A DNA stretch of 64,000 bases from positions 520,299 to 584,298 of the forward strand of contig NZ_LT985754.1 of NCBI RefSeq assembly GCF_900290285.1, given 5' to 3'. The notes under the pieces are model-generated. The model did not search any database and was not told where the DNA came from. It worked only from the letters and a program-made list of their open reading frames with translations. The translations under genes and the position numbers were made by a program. The DNA comes from Candidatus Centipeda massiliensis. GTDB lineage: Bacteria; Bacillota; Negativicutes; Selenomonadales; Selenomonadaceae. Positions 42,459 to 50,610 of this stretch are shown piece by piece. Within the stretch, counting starts at the first letter, position 1; every line of letters starts with the position of its first letter.

Positions 42459-42499
42459 AAAATCCCCCGTTCGGGCTGTGTGGCACGGACGGGGGATTA
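42459..42499. terminator. Bidirectional terminator between iolA and AraC
   Basis: AAATCCCCCGT(TCG) pairs with (CG)GACGGGGGATT. It lies between two convergent genes; T runs are short on both sides. Confidence 0.7.
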
Positions 42500-42512
42500 C
42501 TTATGTGGCGGA

Positions 42513-43349
42513 TTAGAGCACCCAGCGCGCGCGGTATTCGCGCGGTGTCATGCCCATCGCGCGCTTGAAAACGGACTGGAAATAGTTGGAGTTGTTGTAG
42601 CCGACCTGCGCGGCGATCTGCGTGATGCTCATATCCGTATTGATGAGCAGGTTCTGCGCCTCGCCCATGCGGCGCAGCGCCACGTATTTCATGGGGGAGA
42701 GACCGATCTCCTCCTTGAAGAGATGGGCGAGATAGTACGAATTTGTGTGCGTGGCGGCGGCGATATCCGCGAGGCAGATATTCTCTTTATAGTTTTGGTC
42801 GATGTAGGCGCGCGCCTCCTTGACCAGTGTAGGTACGGCAGCTGCCTCGGGCTGACCGCGGTCGGCGAGCAGCGCCGCCGTCTTGGTCACAAGTGCGAGC
42901 GTGAGATAATGCGCCGTCTCGGGGTGACGCGGTGCCTCCTTTTCAATCGCTGTGAAGAGGGCGAAGAACTCATCGAAATCGTCCCCCGTTGGCTGCACGG
43001 GGGAGAGTGTAGGGGCGAGAATGTGATCCGGCGGAAGCCCGTCAATGACAAGACCCCGAATTGCTGCGCAGTATGTGCCGAGCGCACTGCCGCCGTGCTC
43101 ATCGTGTACGACATGGCTGTTGTAGAGGATGAGGTCGCCCTTTCGCGCCGTATACCGGCGCCCGTCGATCATGTAGATGCCCGCGCCGCTGTAGAGGAGC
43201 AAAATCTCTGCCAGATATGGATGCTCGTGCAGGCTGCGCGGCATATACGACGCCTCCGGCCCCACGTTGCAGATATAGGAAAGGGAGGGCGATGCTCCTT
43301 TTTGAAATGTCGGGCGGTAGTTGCGCTTGGGAAAATATTGAAGCATCAT
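42513..43349 (-). CDS. AraC-family transcriptional regulator
   Basis: A 278-residue regulator with a cupin-like N-terminal domain (HPYLAEILLLYSGAGIYMI, GDLILYNSHVVHDEHGG) and two C-terminal helix-turn-helix units (ICLADIAAATHTNSYYLAHLFKE; QVGYNNSNYFQSVFKR). It is close in type to the regulator at 10812. AAAGGAGG precedes the start. Placed between iolA (convergent) and iolG copy 2 (upstream, same direction), it is a candidate inositol-responsive regulator in place of the DeoR-type IolR of Bacillus. Confidence 0.9.
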   Translation of the reverse strand: MMLQYFPKRNYRPTFQKGASPSLSYICNVGPEASYMPRSLHEHPYLAEILLLYSGAGIYMIDGRRYTARKGDLILYNSHVVHDEHGGSALGTYCAAIRGLVIDGLPPDHILAPTLSPVQPTGDDFDEFFALFTAIEKEAPRHPETAHYLTLALVTKTAALLADRGQPEAAAVPTLVKEARAYIDQNYKENICLADIAAATHTNSYYLAHLFKEEIGLSPMKYVALRRMGEAQNLLINTDMSITQIAAQVGYNNSNYFQSVFKRAMGMTPREYRARWVL

Positions 43350-43424
43350 GGCCTCCTTTCGTGTTTGCTATGAAATATCACCAAAATATGACTACATATT
43401 ATCAATAAAGAGATAAAAACGCAA

Positions 43425-43453
43425 GAAAAAAGCCCTCGATGTGAGGGCTTTTC
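43425..43453 (-). terminator. Terminator of iolG copy 2
   Basis: On the minus strand AAAAGCCCTC-acatc-GAGGGCTTTTTTC, ten base pairs with a T run. Confidence 0.9.
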
Positions 43454-43473
43454 TATGAAACTCCATGAGAGGT

Positions 43474-44499
43474 TTAGAGATTGTATGCCTTCTTGATCTC
43501 GGCGAGGGTGACAGGACGACCTTCCTCGCAGGACTTCTTTGCCGCAAGTCCAATGAGAACGGGCTGCAGTCCGTCGTTCGCGTTGACGGGCGTCTCCGTG
43601 TTATTCACGATTGCCTCGACGAACTCGTCGATCTCGCGTGCATACGCCGCCATGTAGCGCTCGAGGAAGAAGAACATCGGCTTCTCGGCGATGACACCGT
43701 CCTTGCCGGAGAACACCGCATTCGAGTCGGAGTCGTTGCTAATCGCAATGGCTCCCTCCGTGCCGAACACCTCCGCGCGCTGATCGTAGCCGTAGCATGC
43801 CGCGCGGCAGTTGTCGATGACCGCTGTTGCGCCGTTCACGAGCTTCAGTGTGATGACGGCGGTGTCCACATCGCCCGCTTTGCCGATCTCGGGATCAACG
43901 GTGACCGATCCGACCGCGAAAACCTCCTCGACCTCAGAGCCGGAGAGATAGCGTACCATATCGAAATCATGGATCGTCATGTCCATGAAGATGCCGCCCG
44001 ATACCTTGACATAAGAAATCGGCGGCGGCTCGGGGTCGCGCGACGTGATCTTGATGATCTGCTGCTTGCCGACCTTGCCCGCCTTGACCGCCTCGTGGAT
44101 CGCGCGGAAGTTGTGGTCGAAGCGACGGTTGAAGCCCACCTGATACTTCTTGCCCGTCTCCTTGACGACCGCGAGAACTTCCTTGATCTTTTCGACATCG
44201 TGGTCGATGGGCTTCTCGCAGAAGACGTGCTTGCCCGCGCGCAGCGCCTCGATGGAGACGGGAGCGTGCTGATCCGTGGAGGCGCATATCAGTACCGCCT
44301 CGATCTCGGGATCGCTGAGGATGTCGTGATAGTCCTTCGTGATCGTCTCCACGCCGATGGACTTTGCCCACGCCTCGATCTTCTCGTTCATGAAGGGATC
44401 CGCAATCGCCTTCACCGTCGCGTTCTTGACGAACTTCGAGATGCTCTCTCCGTGGACATGGCCGATACGGCCGGCGCCAATGATACCGACTTTGATCAT
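43474..44499 (-). CDS. iolG: Inositol 2-dehydrogenase IolG, copy 2
   Basis: A 341-residue IolG paralogue of the protein at 22324, with GIIGAGRIGHVH, Lys96 in CEKPID, Asp173 and His177 in MDMTIHDFD, and the same SRDPEPPPISYVKVSGG loop. The ATG at 44499 follows AAAGGCGG; the much longer open frame to 44730 runs into a repeat element. A TATACT box lies about 65 bases upstream. It is monocistronic, transcribed away from the family A element and the alcohol dehydrogenase gene. Two near-identical active sites suggest both act on inositols, perhaps different isomers or under different control. Confidence 0.92.
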   Translation of the reverse strand: MIKVGIIGAGRIGHVHGESISKFVKNATVKAIADPFMNEKIEAWAKSIGVETITKDYHDILSDPEIEAVLICASTDQHAPVSIEALRAGKHVFCEKPIDHDVEKIKEVLAVVKETGKKYQVGFNRRFDHNFRAIHEAVKAGKVGKQQIIKITSRDPEPPPISYVKVSGGIFMDMTIHDFDMVRYLSGSEVEEVFAVGSVTVDPEIGKAGDVDTAVITLKLVNGATAVIDNCRAACYGYDQRAEVFGTEGAIAISNDSDSNAVFSGKDGVIAEKPMFFFLERYMAAYAREIDEFVEAIVNNTETPVNANDGLQPVLIGLAAKKSCEEGRPVTLAEIKKAYNL

Positions 44500-44674
44500 G
44501 TGGATAACCGCCTTTCTCTGTGTAGAGGAGTGTTTCCTTCTTTTTCTTATAGAAGTATAGCACAATCTGCACGAGAAAGACTTAAATATCTTGGTAAAAT
44601 TTTGAGTACATTTGAATATTTTGTTGCATAGATCGTCTATATTTTTCAAGAGACTATAAAATCTTGCGTTTTGA

Positions 44675-44835
44675 GGAATCGCTGATAAAATGAAGTCCGT
44701 CGGATTGGTACAGATTTTTTGTCCTGCCAAGGAGACAAACCGGACGCATAGCCAAAGCTATGTGGAGGATTTGTCGACAAAGGCAGGGCGAAAAAGATGT
44801 GCTAAGACGGCGCGGCTGAATTTATCAGTGCTTCC
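44675..44835. mobile_element. Family A MITE-like element, copy A3
   Basis: About 161 bp in the opposite orientation to A1 and A2. The ends are GGAATCGCTGATAAAATGAAG and, on the complement, GGAAGCACTGATAAATTCAG, almost identical to the two ends of A2. Internal blocks ATCCTCCACATAGC and AAAAATCTGTACCAATC (minus strand) are conserved. It lies in the 402-bp gap between iolG copy 2 and the zinc dehydrogenase; the rest of that gap holds promoters only. Confidence 0.85.
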
Positions 44836-44846
44836 TTGATCTCCTA

Positions 44847-44875
44847 TTACACAAATTTTGTTGTTTTGCTATAAT
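44847..44875 (+). promoter_or_regulatory. Promoter of the zinc dehydrogenase gene
   Basis: TTACAC (44847-44852), 17-base spacer, perfect TATAAT (44870-44875), 12 bases beyond the right end of the family A element and 26 before the start codon. Confidence 0.65.
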
Positions 44876-44901
44876 GGTAGTTATCAGGAGGTGGTGCATC
44901 C

Positions 44902-45996
44902 ATGAAAGCGGCGATCTATCATGGCATTGGGGATATGCGTGTGGAGGAGTGCCCCAAGCCTCGAATCAGGGCGGGGGAACTTCTCGTGCGTGTGCGCGCG
45001 TGCGCGGTCTGCGGCGGCGATCTGCGCACATTCCGACATGGACATCCGAAGATCCATCCGCCTGTGATTCTCGGGCATGAATTTGCGGGCGTTGTGGCGG
45101 AGGTGGGGGCGGATGCGCCGTCGGAGTTGATGGGCGCACGCACTGTCGCCGCTCCAGCCATTGGCTGTGGGGCGTGTGCGTACTGTCGCGCGGGGCATAC
45201 GCATCTCTGCGGGGCTCGTGAGACGATCGGCTTCAGCATGGACGGTGCCTTTGCCGAATATGTGCGGATTCCGGCGCGTGCCGTACAGCTCGGGAATGTG
45301 CAGCACATTCCCGACGACGTGGATGATCTCAGTGCAGCGCTCACGGAGCCGCTTGCCTGTGTAGTGAACGGACAGGAGGCACTCGGCATCGGAACGGGGG
45401 ATACCGTCGCCGTCATCGGTGCGGGACCGATCGGCATCCTGCACGCGGAGCTGGCACGGGCGGCGGGGGCGCGCGTTCTTCTCCTCAACCGCAGCGCACA
45501 GCGTCTTGCCGATGTGCACGATATGGGATATGACGCATATATCGAAACAGGTGCGGACGGCGGCGTGCAGGCGGTGCGCGACGTGACAGACGGGCGCGGC
45601 GCGGATGTTGTCATCGTGACGGCGGGAAGCGCTGCGGCGATGGCGGCGGGGATCGCTATGACGGCACGCATGGGGCGTGTCTCCCTCTTTGCCGGACTGC
45701 CGCAGGACGCACCGCCGCTCCCCCTCGATGTCAATCTCATTCACTATCGGCAGATTGCGCTCCACGGCGCATTCTCCTCCGCGCCGCGCCACAACGCGCG
45801 CGCCTTGGAATACATCCGCAGCGGACAGGTGCGCGCCGCGCGTATCCTTACGCACGCCGTCGCACTCTCGGACATCGCGCACGGCTTTGACCTCGTGGAG
45901 CAGCGTGCGGGGCTGCGCGTTGTGGTTCTGCCGCATCCGGAGGAAATGGCGGGGGCACTTGCGCAGCATCCACATCTTCGCATGGAAACAATTTGA
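44902..45996 (+). CDS. Zinc-dependent medium-chain alcohol/polyol dehydrogenase
   Basis: A 364-residue MDR-superfamily dehydrogenase. The catalytic zinc site shows Cys in ACAVCGGDLR and GHEFAGVV. The structural zinc has its four cysteines in GCGACAYCRAGHTHLC, and the NAD motif is AVIGAGPIG. Relatives include sorbitol and threonine dehydrogenases and the scyllo-inosose 3-dehydrogenase of the alternative inositol pathway known from Thermotoga. With IolG and TIM-barrel epimerases nearby, an IolM-like role is conceivable, but the hydrolase of that pathway is not seen. The start follows AGGAGG. Confidence 0.85.
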   Translation: MKAAIYHGIGDMRVEECPKPRIRAGELLVRVRACAVCGGDLRTFRHGHPKIHPPVILGHEFAGVVAEVGADAPSELMGARTVAAPAIGCGACAYCRAGHTHLCGARETIGFSMDGAFAEYVRIPARAVQLGNVQHIPDDVDDLSAALTEPLACVVNGQEALGIGTGDTVAVIGAGPIGILHAELARAAGARVLLLNRSAQRLADVHDMGYDAYIETGADGGVQAVRDVTDGRGADVVIVTAGSAAAMAAGIAMTARMGRVSLFAGLPQDAPPLPLDVNLIHYRQIALHGAFSSAPRHNARALEYIRSGQVRAARILTHAVALSDIAHGFDLVEQRAGLRVVVLPHPEEMAGALAQHPHLRMETI

Positions 45997-46031
45997 CATC
46001 GGATCCCGCAGGGGATTTTTGGCTCTATGAT

Positions 46032-46135
46032 AAATGTTACAGGAAAAAGTCGGACTGTGATGCTCCCCAGCAAACCCCAGTGGAGCAAGCGCACGACTTC
46101 TTGCGCAGCGAGGGGGTATGTAGTCCGTAACATTT
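46032..46135. mobile_element. Family B repeat element, copy B2
   Basis: About 104 bp with terminal inverted repeats AAATGTTAC / GTAACATTT. It contains GTGATGCTCCCCAGCAAACC, closely matching the minus strand of B1, and then CTTGCGCAGCGAGGG, which also has a counterpart in B1. It separates the dehydrogenase gene from the glycan operon. Confidence 0.7.
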
Positions 46136-46222
46136 GACGAAGAACGGAATTTTTGTGGGAGGTGTTTTTTATGTGGAACTTTGTTATAATGACAGAGTGA
46201 TAACCGTAACGAGGTGTGGAAT

Positions 46223-47278
46223 ATGAGTGATTTGGGGCTTTTCAAGGGCAGACGCGTCCTCCTCACAGGGCATACGGGATTTAAGGGCATGTGGCTTGCG
46301 CTGCTGCTCCTGCGGGCTGGGGCGGAGGTGACAGGCTTTGCACTCGATGCACCGACGGAGGACGGCACGGAGGCTCTGAGGCGGCTCGGTATCCTAAAGG
46401 AGCTGCGTGATGTGCGCGGCGATGTGTGCGAGCTTTCTGCGCTTCGCCGTGCGTTCGAGGAGGCTCGACCCGAGATCGTTTTTCACCTCGCAGCACAGCC
46501 AATCGTGCGCACGAGCTATCGTCAGCCCGTCGACACCTTTGCGACTAATGTGATGGGGACGGTCAACTTGCTCGAATGCGTCCGCACATCGGATACGGTG
46601 CGTTCCGTACTCATCGTGACGACGGACAAGGTCTATGAAAACAAGGAATGGGCGTGGGGGTACCGCGAGAACGAGCCGCTGATGGGCTATGATCCGTATT
46701 CGGCAAGTAAGAGCTGCGCGGAGATCGCTGTCTACAGCTATCGGCAGAGTTTCCTCGCGAAGCAGGACGTGCGTATCTCGACGGCGCGTGCAGGCAACGT
46801 GATCGGCGGCGGAGACTTCGCACCCGACCGCATCATCCCAGACTGCATTCGAGCCGCCGTGCGCGGGCAGGTGATTGATATCCGCAATCCACACTCGACG
46901 CGTCCCTATCAGCACGTTCTCGAACCACTTTCCGTCTATCTGACGATTGCGGCGCGGCAGACGGCAGACGCATCCCTCGTCGGTGCGTGGAACGTCGGTC
47001 CCGACGATGCGGACTGCGTGACGACGGGTGAACTCGCGGACATCTTCTGCCGTGCGTGGGGCGATGGCGTGCGCTGGCAGACGCATGCGGACGGTGGTCC
47101 GCATGAGGCACATTTTCTGAAACTCGACTGCGCGAAGATCAAAACGCAGCTCGGGTGGCAACCACGCTGGCATATCGAAGAAGCCGTTGCGAAAACGGTG
47201 GAGTGGGCAAGGGCCTGGGAAGCTGGCGCGGATATGCGTGCGGTGAGTGAGGAGCAGATACGGGAGTTTCTTATGTAA
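46223..47278 (+). CDS. rfbG: CDP-glucose 4,6-dehydratase
   Basis: A 351-residue extended short-chain dehydrogenase. It converts CDP-glucose to CDP-4-keto-6-deoxyglucose, the first committed step to CDP-3,6-dideoxyhexoses. The NAD motif GHTGFKGMWLA is diagnostic for this enzyme type (GHTGFKG instead of GGAGFIG). The active-site YSASK and the TTDKVYENKEW, RAGNVIGGGDFA and RPYQHVLEPL segments also match. The ATG at 46223 follows GAGGTG; a TATAAT box is at 46185-46190. It is the first gene of the surface-glycan operon. The partner cytidylyltransferase (RfbF) is not in the window. Confidence 0.92.
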   Translation: MSDLGLFKGRRVLLTGHTGFKGMWLALLLLRAGAEVTGFALDAPTEDGTEALRRLGILKELRDVRGDVCELSALRRAFEEARPEIVFHLAAQPIVRTSYRQPVDTFATNVMGTVNLLECVRTSDTVRSVLIVTTDKVYENKEWAWGYRENEPLMGYDPYSASKSCAEIAVYSYRQSFLAKQDVRISTARAGNVIGGGDFAPDRIIPDCIRAAVRGQVIDIRNPHSTRPYQHVLEPLSVYLTIAARQTADASLVGAWNVGPDDADCVTTGELADIFCRAWGDGVRWQTHADGGPHEAHFLKLDCAKIKTQLGWQPRWHIEEAVAKTVEWARAWEAGADMRAVSEEQIREFLM

Positions 47279-47366
47279 ATGCCATTGTATACGATAGCTT
47301 ATATAGAACCAGTCATGAGCTGTCTTGTTTGGGGATATATTCAATCATGGAGGAAATGCAGACAGC

Positions 47367-48395
47367 ATGATCAAGGAATCTTATTGGGAGAAAATTGGGT
47401 CAGGGCGTGATGAAAATCGCACACATCTCTATAAGGTGGTTCCACTTGCCGTCCTGTTTTCCATTGGTCTGAGTATCAATGATTTCTGTAATTTTAAATG
47501 CATCTATTGCTATCACTCGGTTCCCGGTGGTTTTAAGGGACCCCATATGATGTCCTATGATGAATATCTTGAGATCGCGGATCAAATTGAAGAGTTTTAT
47601 CATGCAAAAGGGGGGCAGCGAACAAAAAATCTTCGTATATGTGGGTATGGTGAACCCCTTATGAACAAGGATGTGGCACGTATCGTTGCGCATGCCAGTG
47701 CACACGCGCTTTCTGATCGGATAGAGATTACCACGAATGCCAGTATGCTTACCCATGAACTCTCGGATGCACTGATTGATGCGGGGCTGACGCGCCTGCT
47801 CGTTTCTGTGCAAGGGATTACGGAAGAAAAATATAAATCTGTTTGCGGATTTTCCATTAACTACCCCAAATTTCTGGAAGAACTTTCATACTTCTACGAG
47901 CACCGAGGCAACTGTAAGGTGTATGTCAAGATTGTGGATGCTGCGCTTGACAGTCCGGAGGAACATGATCAGTTCTATGAATTATTCGGCAGTATCTGCG
48001 ATGAAATGAACATCGAGCACATTATCAACGCTGCGGATTGTGTCGATTATACTGACCTGCTCTCTGCAGGAGAGGTCATGCGGTATTCGTATGAATATAA
48101 AGAACGGCTTGTCTGTGATTCTCTGTTCTCTATGCTCAATATCGAGTCCAACGGAGATGTGAGCTGCTGCGGATGCCGATATCCCTCACTTCCCATCGGA
48201 AACATGAAGACAGCGCGATTGAAGGATCTTTGGAACGGATCGCGGCACACGACGTATATGATACGTCATCTACAAGGAAGATATCGGGAGATCCCGCATT
48301 GCAGCAACTGTTCCTCTATGCAGTATACGTGTCACCCCATGGATAATCTGGATGAGCACAGGGAGGAAGTGCTCGAAAGAGTACAAAAACTTTGA
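47367..48395 (+). CDS. Radical SAM/SPASM-domain protein
   Basis: A 342-residue radical SAM enzyme. The iron-sulfur cluster cysteines are Cys41, Cys45 and Cys48 in CNFKCIYCYH, followed by GYGEPLMNK and the TTNASML segment. The C terminus has a cysteine-rich SPASM-like region (CCGC, then HCSNCSSMQYTC) for auxiliary clusters. Base composition is clearly more AT-rich than the neighbours, suggesting recent transfer. The start at 47367 lies 13 bases after GGAGG, a little long; no better start is visible. It may modify a sugar nucleotide or glycan precursor, or a peptide; no partner peptide is seen. Confidence 0.82.
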   Translation: MIKESYWEKIGSGRDENRTHLYKVVPLAVLFSIGLSINDFCNFKCIYCYHSVPGGFKGPHMMSYDEYLEIADQIEEFYHAKGGQRTKNLRICGYGEPLMNKDVARIVAHASAHALSDRIEITTNASMLTHELSDALIDAGLTRLLVSVQGITEEKYKSVCGFSINYPKFLEELSYFYEHRGNCKVYVKIVDAALDSPEEHDQFYELFGSICDEMNIEHIINAADCVDYTDLLSAGEVMRYSYEYKERLVCDSLFSMLNIESNGDVSCCGCRYPSLPIGNMKTARLKDLWNGSRHTTYMIRHLQGRYREIPHCSNCSSMQYTCHPMDNLDEHREEVLERVQKL

Positions 48396-48445
48396 TCTAA
48401 GTATGTAATATAGGTCGTCGTTAAAAAACAATGAGGCGATATATT

Positions 48446-49441
48446 TTGTTTACAAAGAAAGCTATATTGATTACGGGTGGGACAGGGTCCTTTGGTAATG
48501 TGATGACGAAATATCTTTTGGAGCACTACGATGTGCGAAAGGTTGTCATCTATTCGCGGGATGAGTTTAAGCAGTGGCAGATGGCTGACCGTCTGCGCGA
48601 CCATGCGGACAAGCTGCGCTTCTACATCGGTGATGTACGCGACAAGGATCGTCTGCGCCGTGCATTTCATGAGATTGACTACGTGATCCATGCGGCGGCT
48701 CTCAAACAGGTACCCGTCTGCGAGTACAATCCGAGTGAGGCGATCCAGACGAATATCAATGGCGCACAAAATGTCATTGATGCTGCGCTTGACTGCAAGG
48801 TGAAGAAGGTGATTGCGCTCTCGACGGATAAGGCAGTCAACCCCGTTAACCTCTACGGAGCGACGAAGATGGCATCGGATAAGCTGTTCATTGCGGCGAA
48901 TGCCTATGCACGTGGGCGTTCAACCTCGTTTTCTGTCGTGCGTTACGGCAATGTCGCAGGCAGCCGAGGCTCGGTGATTCCATTTTTCCGCACGCAAATG
49001 GAACAGGGGGCAAAGGAACTTCCCATCACGGACTTCCGCATGACCCGTTTCTGGATCAGCCTTGACGAAGGAGTTCAGCTCGTTGTCAAAGCGTTCGAGG
49101 AAAGTGTTGGCGGCGAGACATACATTTCCAAAATACCCTCGTTTAAGATTGTGGATCTGGCGAAGGCGATGGGCGGCGATGAGATCGGACTCAAGGAGGT
49201 CGGCATCCGTGATGGGGAAAAGATCGATGAATGCATGATTACAAAGGCGGATGCAAAGCATACGTTTGAATATGAGAAGCACTACATCATCTATCCCAAC
49301 GACTACTGGTGGAATAAAGAACTCAAGGACCGCCTCCACATTACGGGCAAACGTGTGCCGGATGGCTTTGAATACGACTCGGGGCAGAATACGGAATGGC
49401 TGTCCGTGGATGATCTGCGTGAACTGCTGAAGGCGTACTGA
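48446..49441 (+). CDS. pseB: UDP-N-acetylglucosamine 4,6-dehydratase (inverting) PseB
   Basis: A 331-residue protein that starts pseudaminic acid synthesis by dehydrating and 5-epimerising UDP-GlcNAc. The motif ILITGGTGSFG, RDEFKQWQM, AAALKQVPVCEYNP and NLYGATK are those of PseB/FlaA1. The start is placed at TTG 48446 because family members begin MF-x-x-K-x-ILITGG and AGGCGA precedes it; the ATG at 48431 is the alternative and lacks a ribosome binding site. It is followed closely by pseC. Confidence 0.92.
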   Translation: MFTKKAILITGGTGSFGNVMTKYLLEHYDVRKVVIYSRDEFKQWQMADRLRDHADKLRFYIGDVRDKDRLRRAFHEIDYVIHAAALKQVPVCEYNPSEAIQTNINGAQNVIDAALDCKVKKVIALSTDKAVNPVNLYGATKMASDKLFIAANAYARGRSTSFSVVRYGNVAGSRGSVIPFFRTQMEQGAKELPITDFRMTRFWISLDEGVQLVVKAFEESVGGETYISKIPSFKIVDLAKAMGGDEIGLKEVGIRDGEKIDECMITKADAKHTFEYEKHYIIYPNDYWWNKELKDRLHITGKRVPDGFEYDSGQNTEWLSVDDLRELLKAY

Positions 49442-49449
49442 GGTGCGGT

Positions 49450-50598
49450 ATGATCTACTACGGACATCAGCATATCACAAATGAGGATATCGAGGCGGTA
49501 CGGGAGGTTCTGACCTCAGATTTTCTGACGCAGGGACCTGCGATTGAGCGTTTTGAACGATCAGTGGCGGGGTATTGTGGTGCGGAGTATGCTGTGGCGG
49601 TGACGAATGCGACGGCGGCACTGCATATCGCCTGTCAGGCGGCAGGGCTGAGAAAAGGGGATGTACTCTGGACAAGTCCCGTCACCTTCGTCGCGTCTGC
49701 GAACTGTGCCCGCTACTGCGGTGCGGACGTGGACTTTGTCGATATTGACGATAAGACCTATAATATGAGTGCTGTAGCACTTGAGGAAAAGCTCAAGAGG
49801 GCAAAGAAGCTGCCGAAGGTTGTCGTTCCTGTTCATCTTGCAGGACAGTCCTGTGCAATGCAGCGCATTTGGGAGTTGTCACGGGAGTACGGATTCACCG
49901 TGATCGAGGACGCTTCTCATGCAATCGGTGCCTCTTATCAGGACGATCAAGTCGGCTCCTGCACATATTCGGATATGACCGTGTTCAGCTTTCATCCGGT
50001 AAAGATCATCACGACGGGAGAGGGCGGGATGGTTCTGACGAATCGGCAGGAGCTTTGCGACGCATTGCAGCTCTATCGCAGCCACGGCATTACGCGTGAC
50101 CCCGCACGCATGACGCGCACGGCGGACGGCCCGTGGTACTACGAGCAGATCGCGCTCGGGTGCAACTACCGTATGACCGATCTGCAGGCGGCGCTCGGTG
50201 CGAGCCAGATGACGAAGCTGGATGCGTTTATTGCACGCCGCAGACAGCTCGTCCGACGCTATAATGAGAAACTGAACGGACTGCCAATTCGTACGCCCTA
50301 CTGCCTACCGGAAGCCAATCCGTCATGGCATCTCTATATCGTGCGGCTTGATCCTGATCGTGTAAAAAAGAGCAAACAGGAGATCTTTGCCGGGATGAAG
50401 GAGCACGGTGTTATGCTGAACCTCCACTACATTCCCGTGCATCTGCAGCCGTACTATCGGGCGCTTGGCTTCGGGGATGGAGATTTCCCCGTGAGTGAGC
50501 AGTACTATCGTGAGGCACTGACGCTGCCGCTCTACTATGATCTGACCGACGCGCAGCAGGATAAGATCATCGCGGCACTGCGCGATGTGCTCGTATAG
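49450..50598 (+). CDS. pseC: UDP-4-amino-4,6-dideoxy-AltNAc transaminase PseC
   Basis: A 382-residue PLP enzyme of the DegT/DnrJ/EryC1 class that aminates the PseB product. The lysine that binds PLP is Lys185 in FHPVKIITTGEGG. The N terminus IYYGHQHITNEDIEAV, IEDASHAIGASY and HGITRD are typical of PseC. Only 8 bases separate it from pseB, and an AGGTGCGGT box overlaps the gap. Confidence 0.93.
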   Translation: MIYYGHQHITNEDIEAVREVLTSDFLTQGPAIERFERSVAGYCGAEYAVAVTNATAALHIACQAAGLRKGDVLWTSPVTFVASANCARYCGADVDFVDIDDKTYNMSAVALEEKLKRAKKLPKVVVPVHLAGQSCAMQRIWELSREYGFTVIEDASHAIGASYQDDQVGSCTYSDMTVFSFHPVKIITTGEGGMVLTNRQELCDALQLYRSHGITRDPARMTRTADGPWYYEQIALGCNYRMTDLQAALGASQMTKLDAFIARRRQLVRRYNEKLNGLPIRTPYCLPEANPSWHLYIVRLDPDRVKKSKQEIFAGMKEHGVMLNLHYIPVHLQPYYRALGFGDGDFPVSEQYYREALTLPLYYDLTDAQQDKIIAALRDVLV

Positions 50599-50610
50599 AG
50601 GAGGTATGCC

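Noticed and set aside
40879-42486. Long open frame of 535 codons on the minus strand
   Set aside because: It is the complement of iolA, has no ribosome binding site and gives a low-complexity Arg/His/Leu-rich product. High GC at codon position three keeps the opposite strand free of stops.
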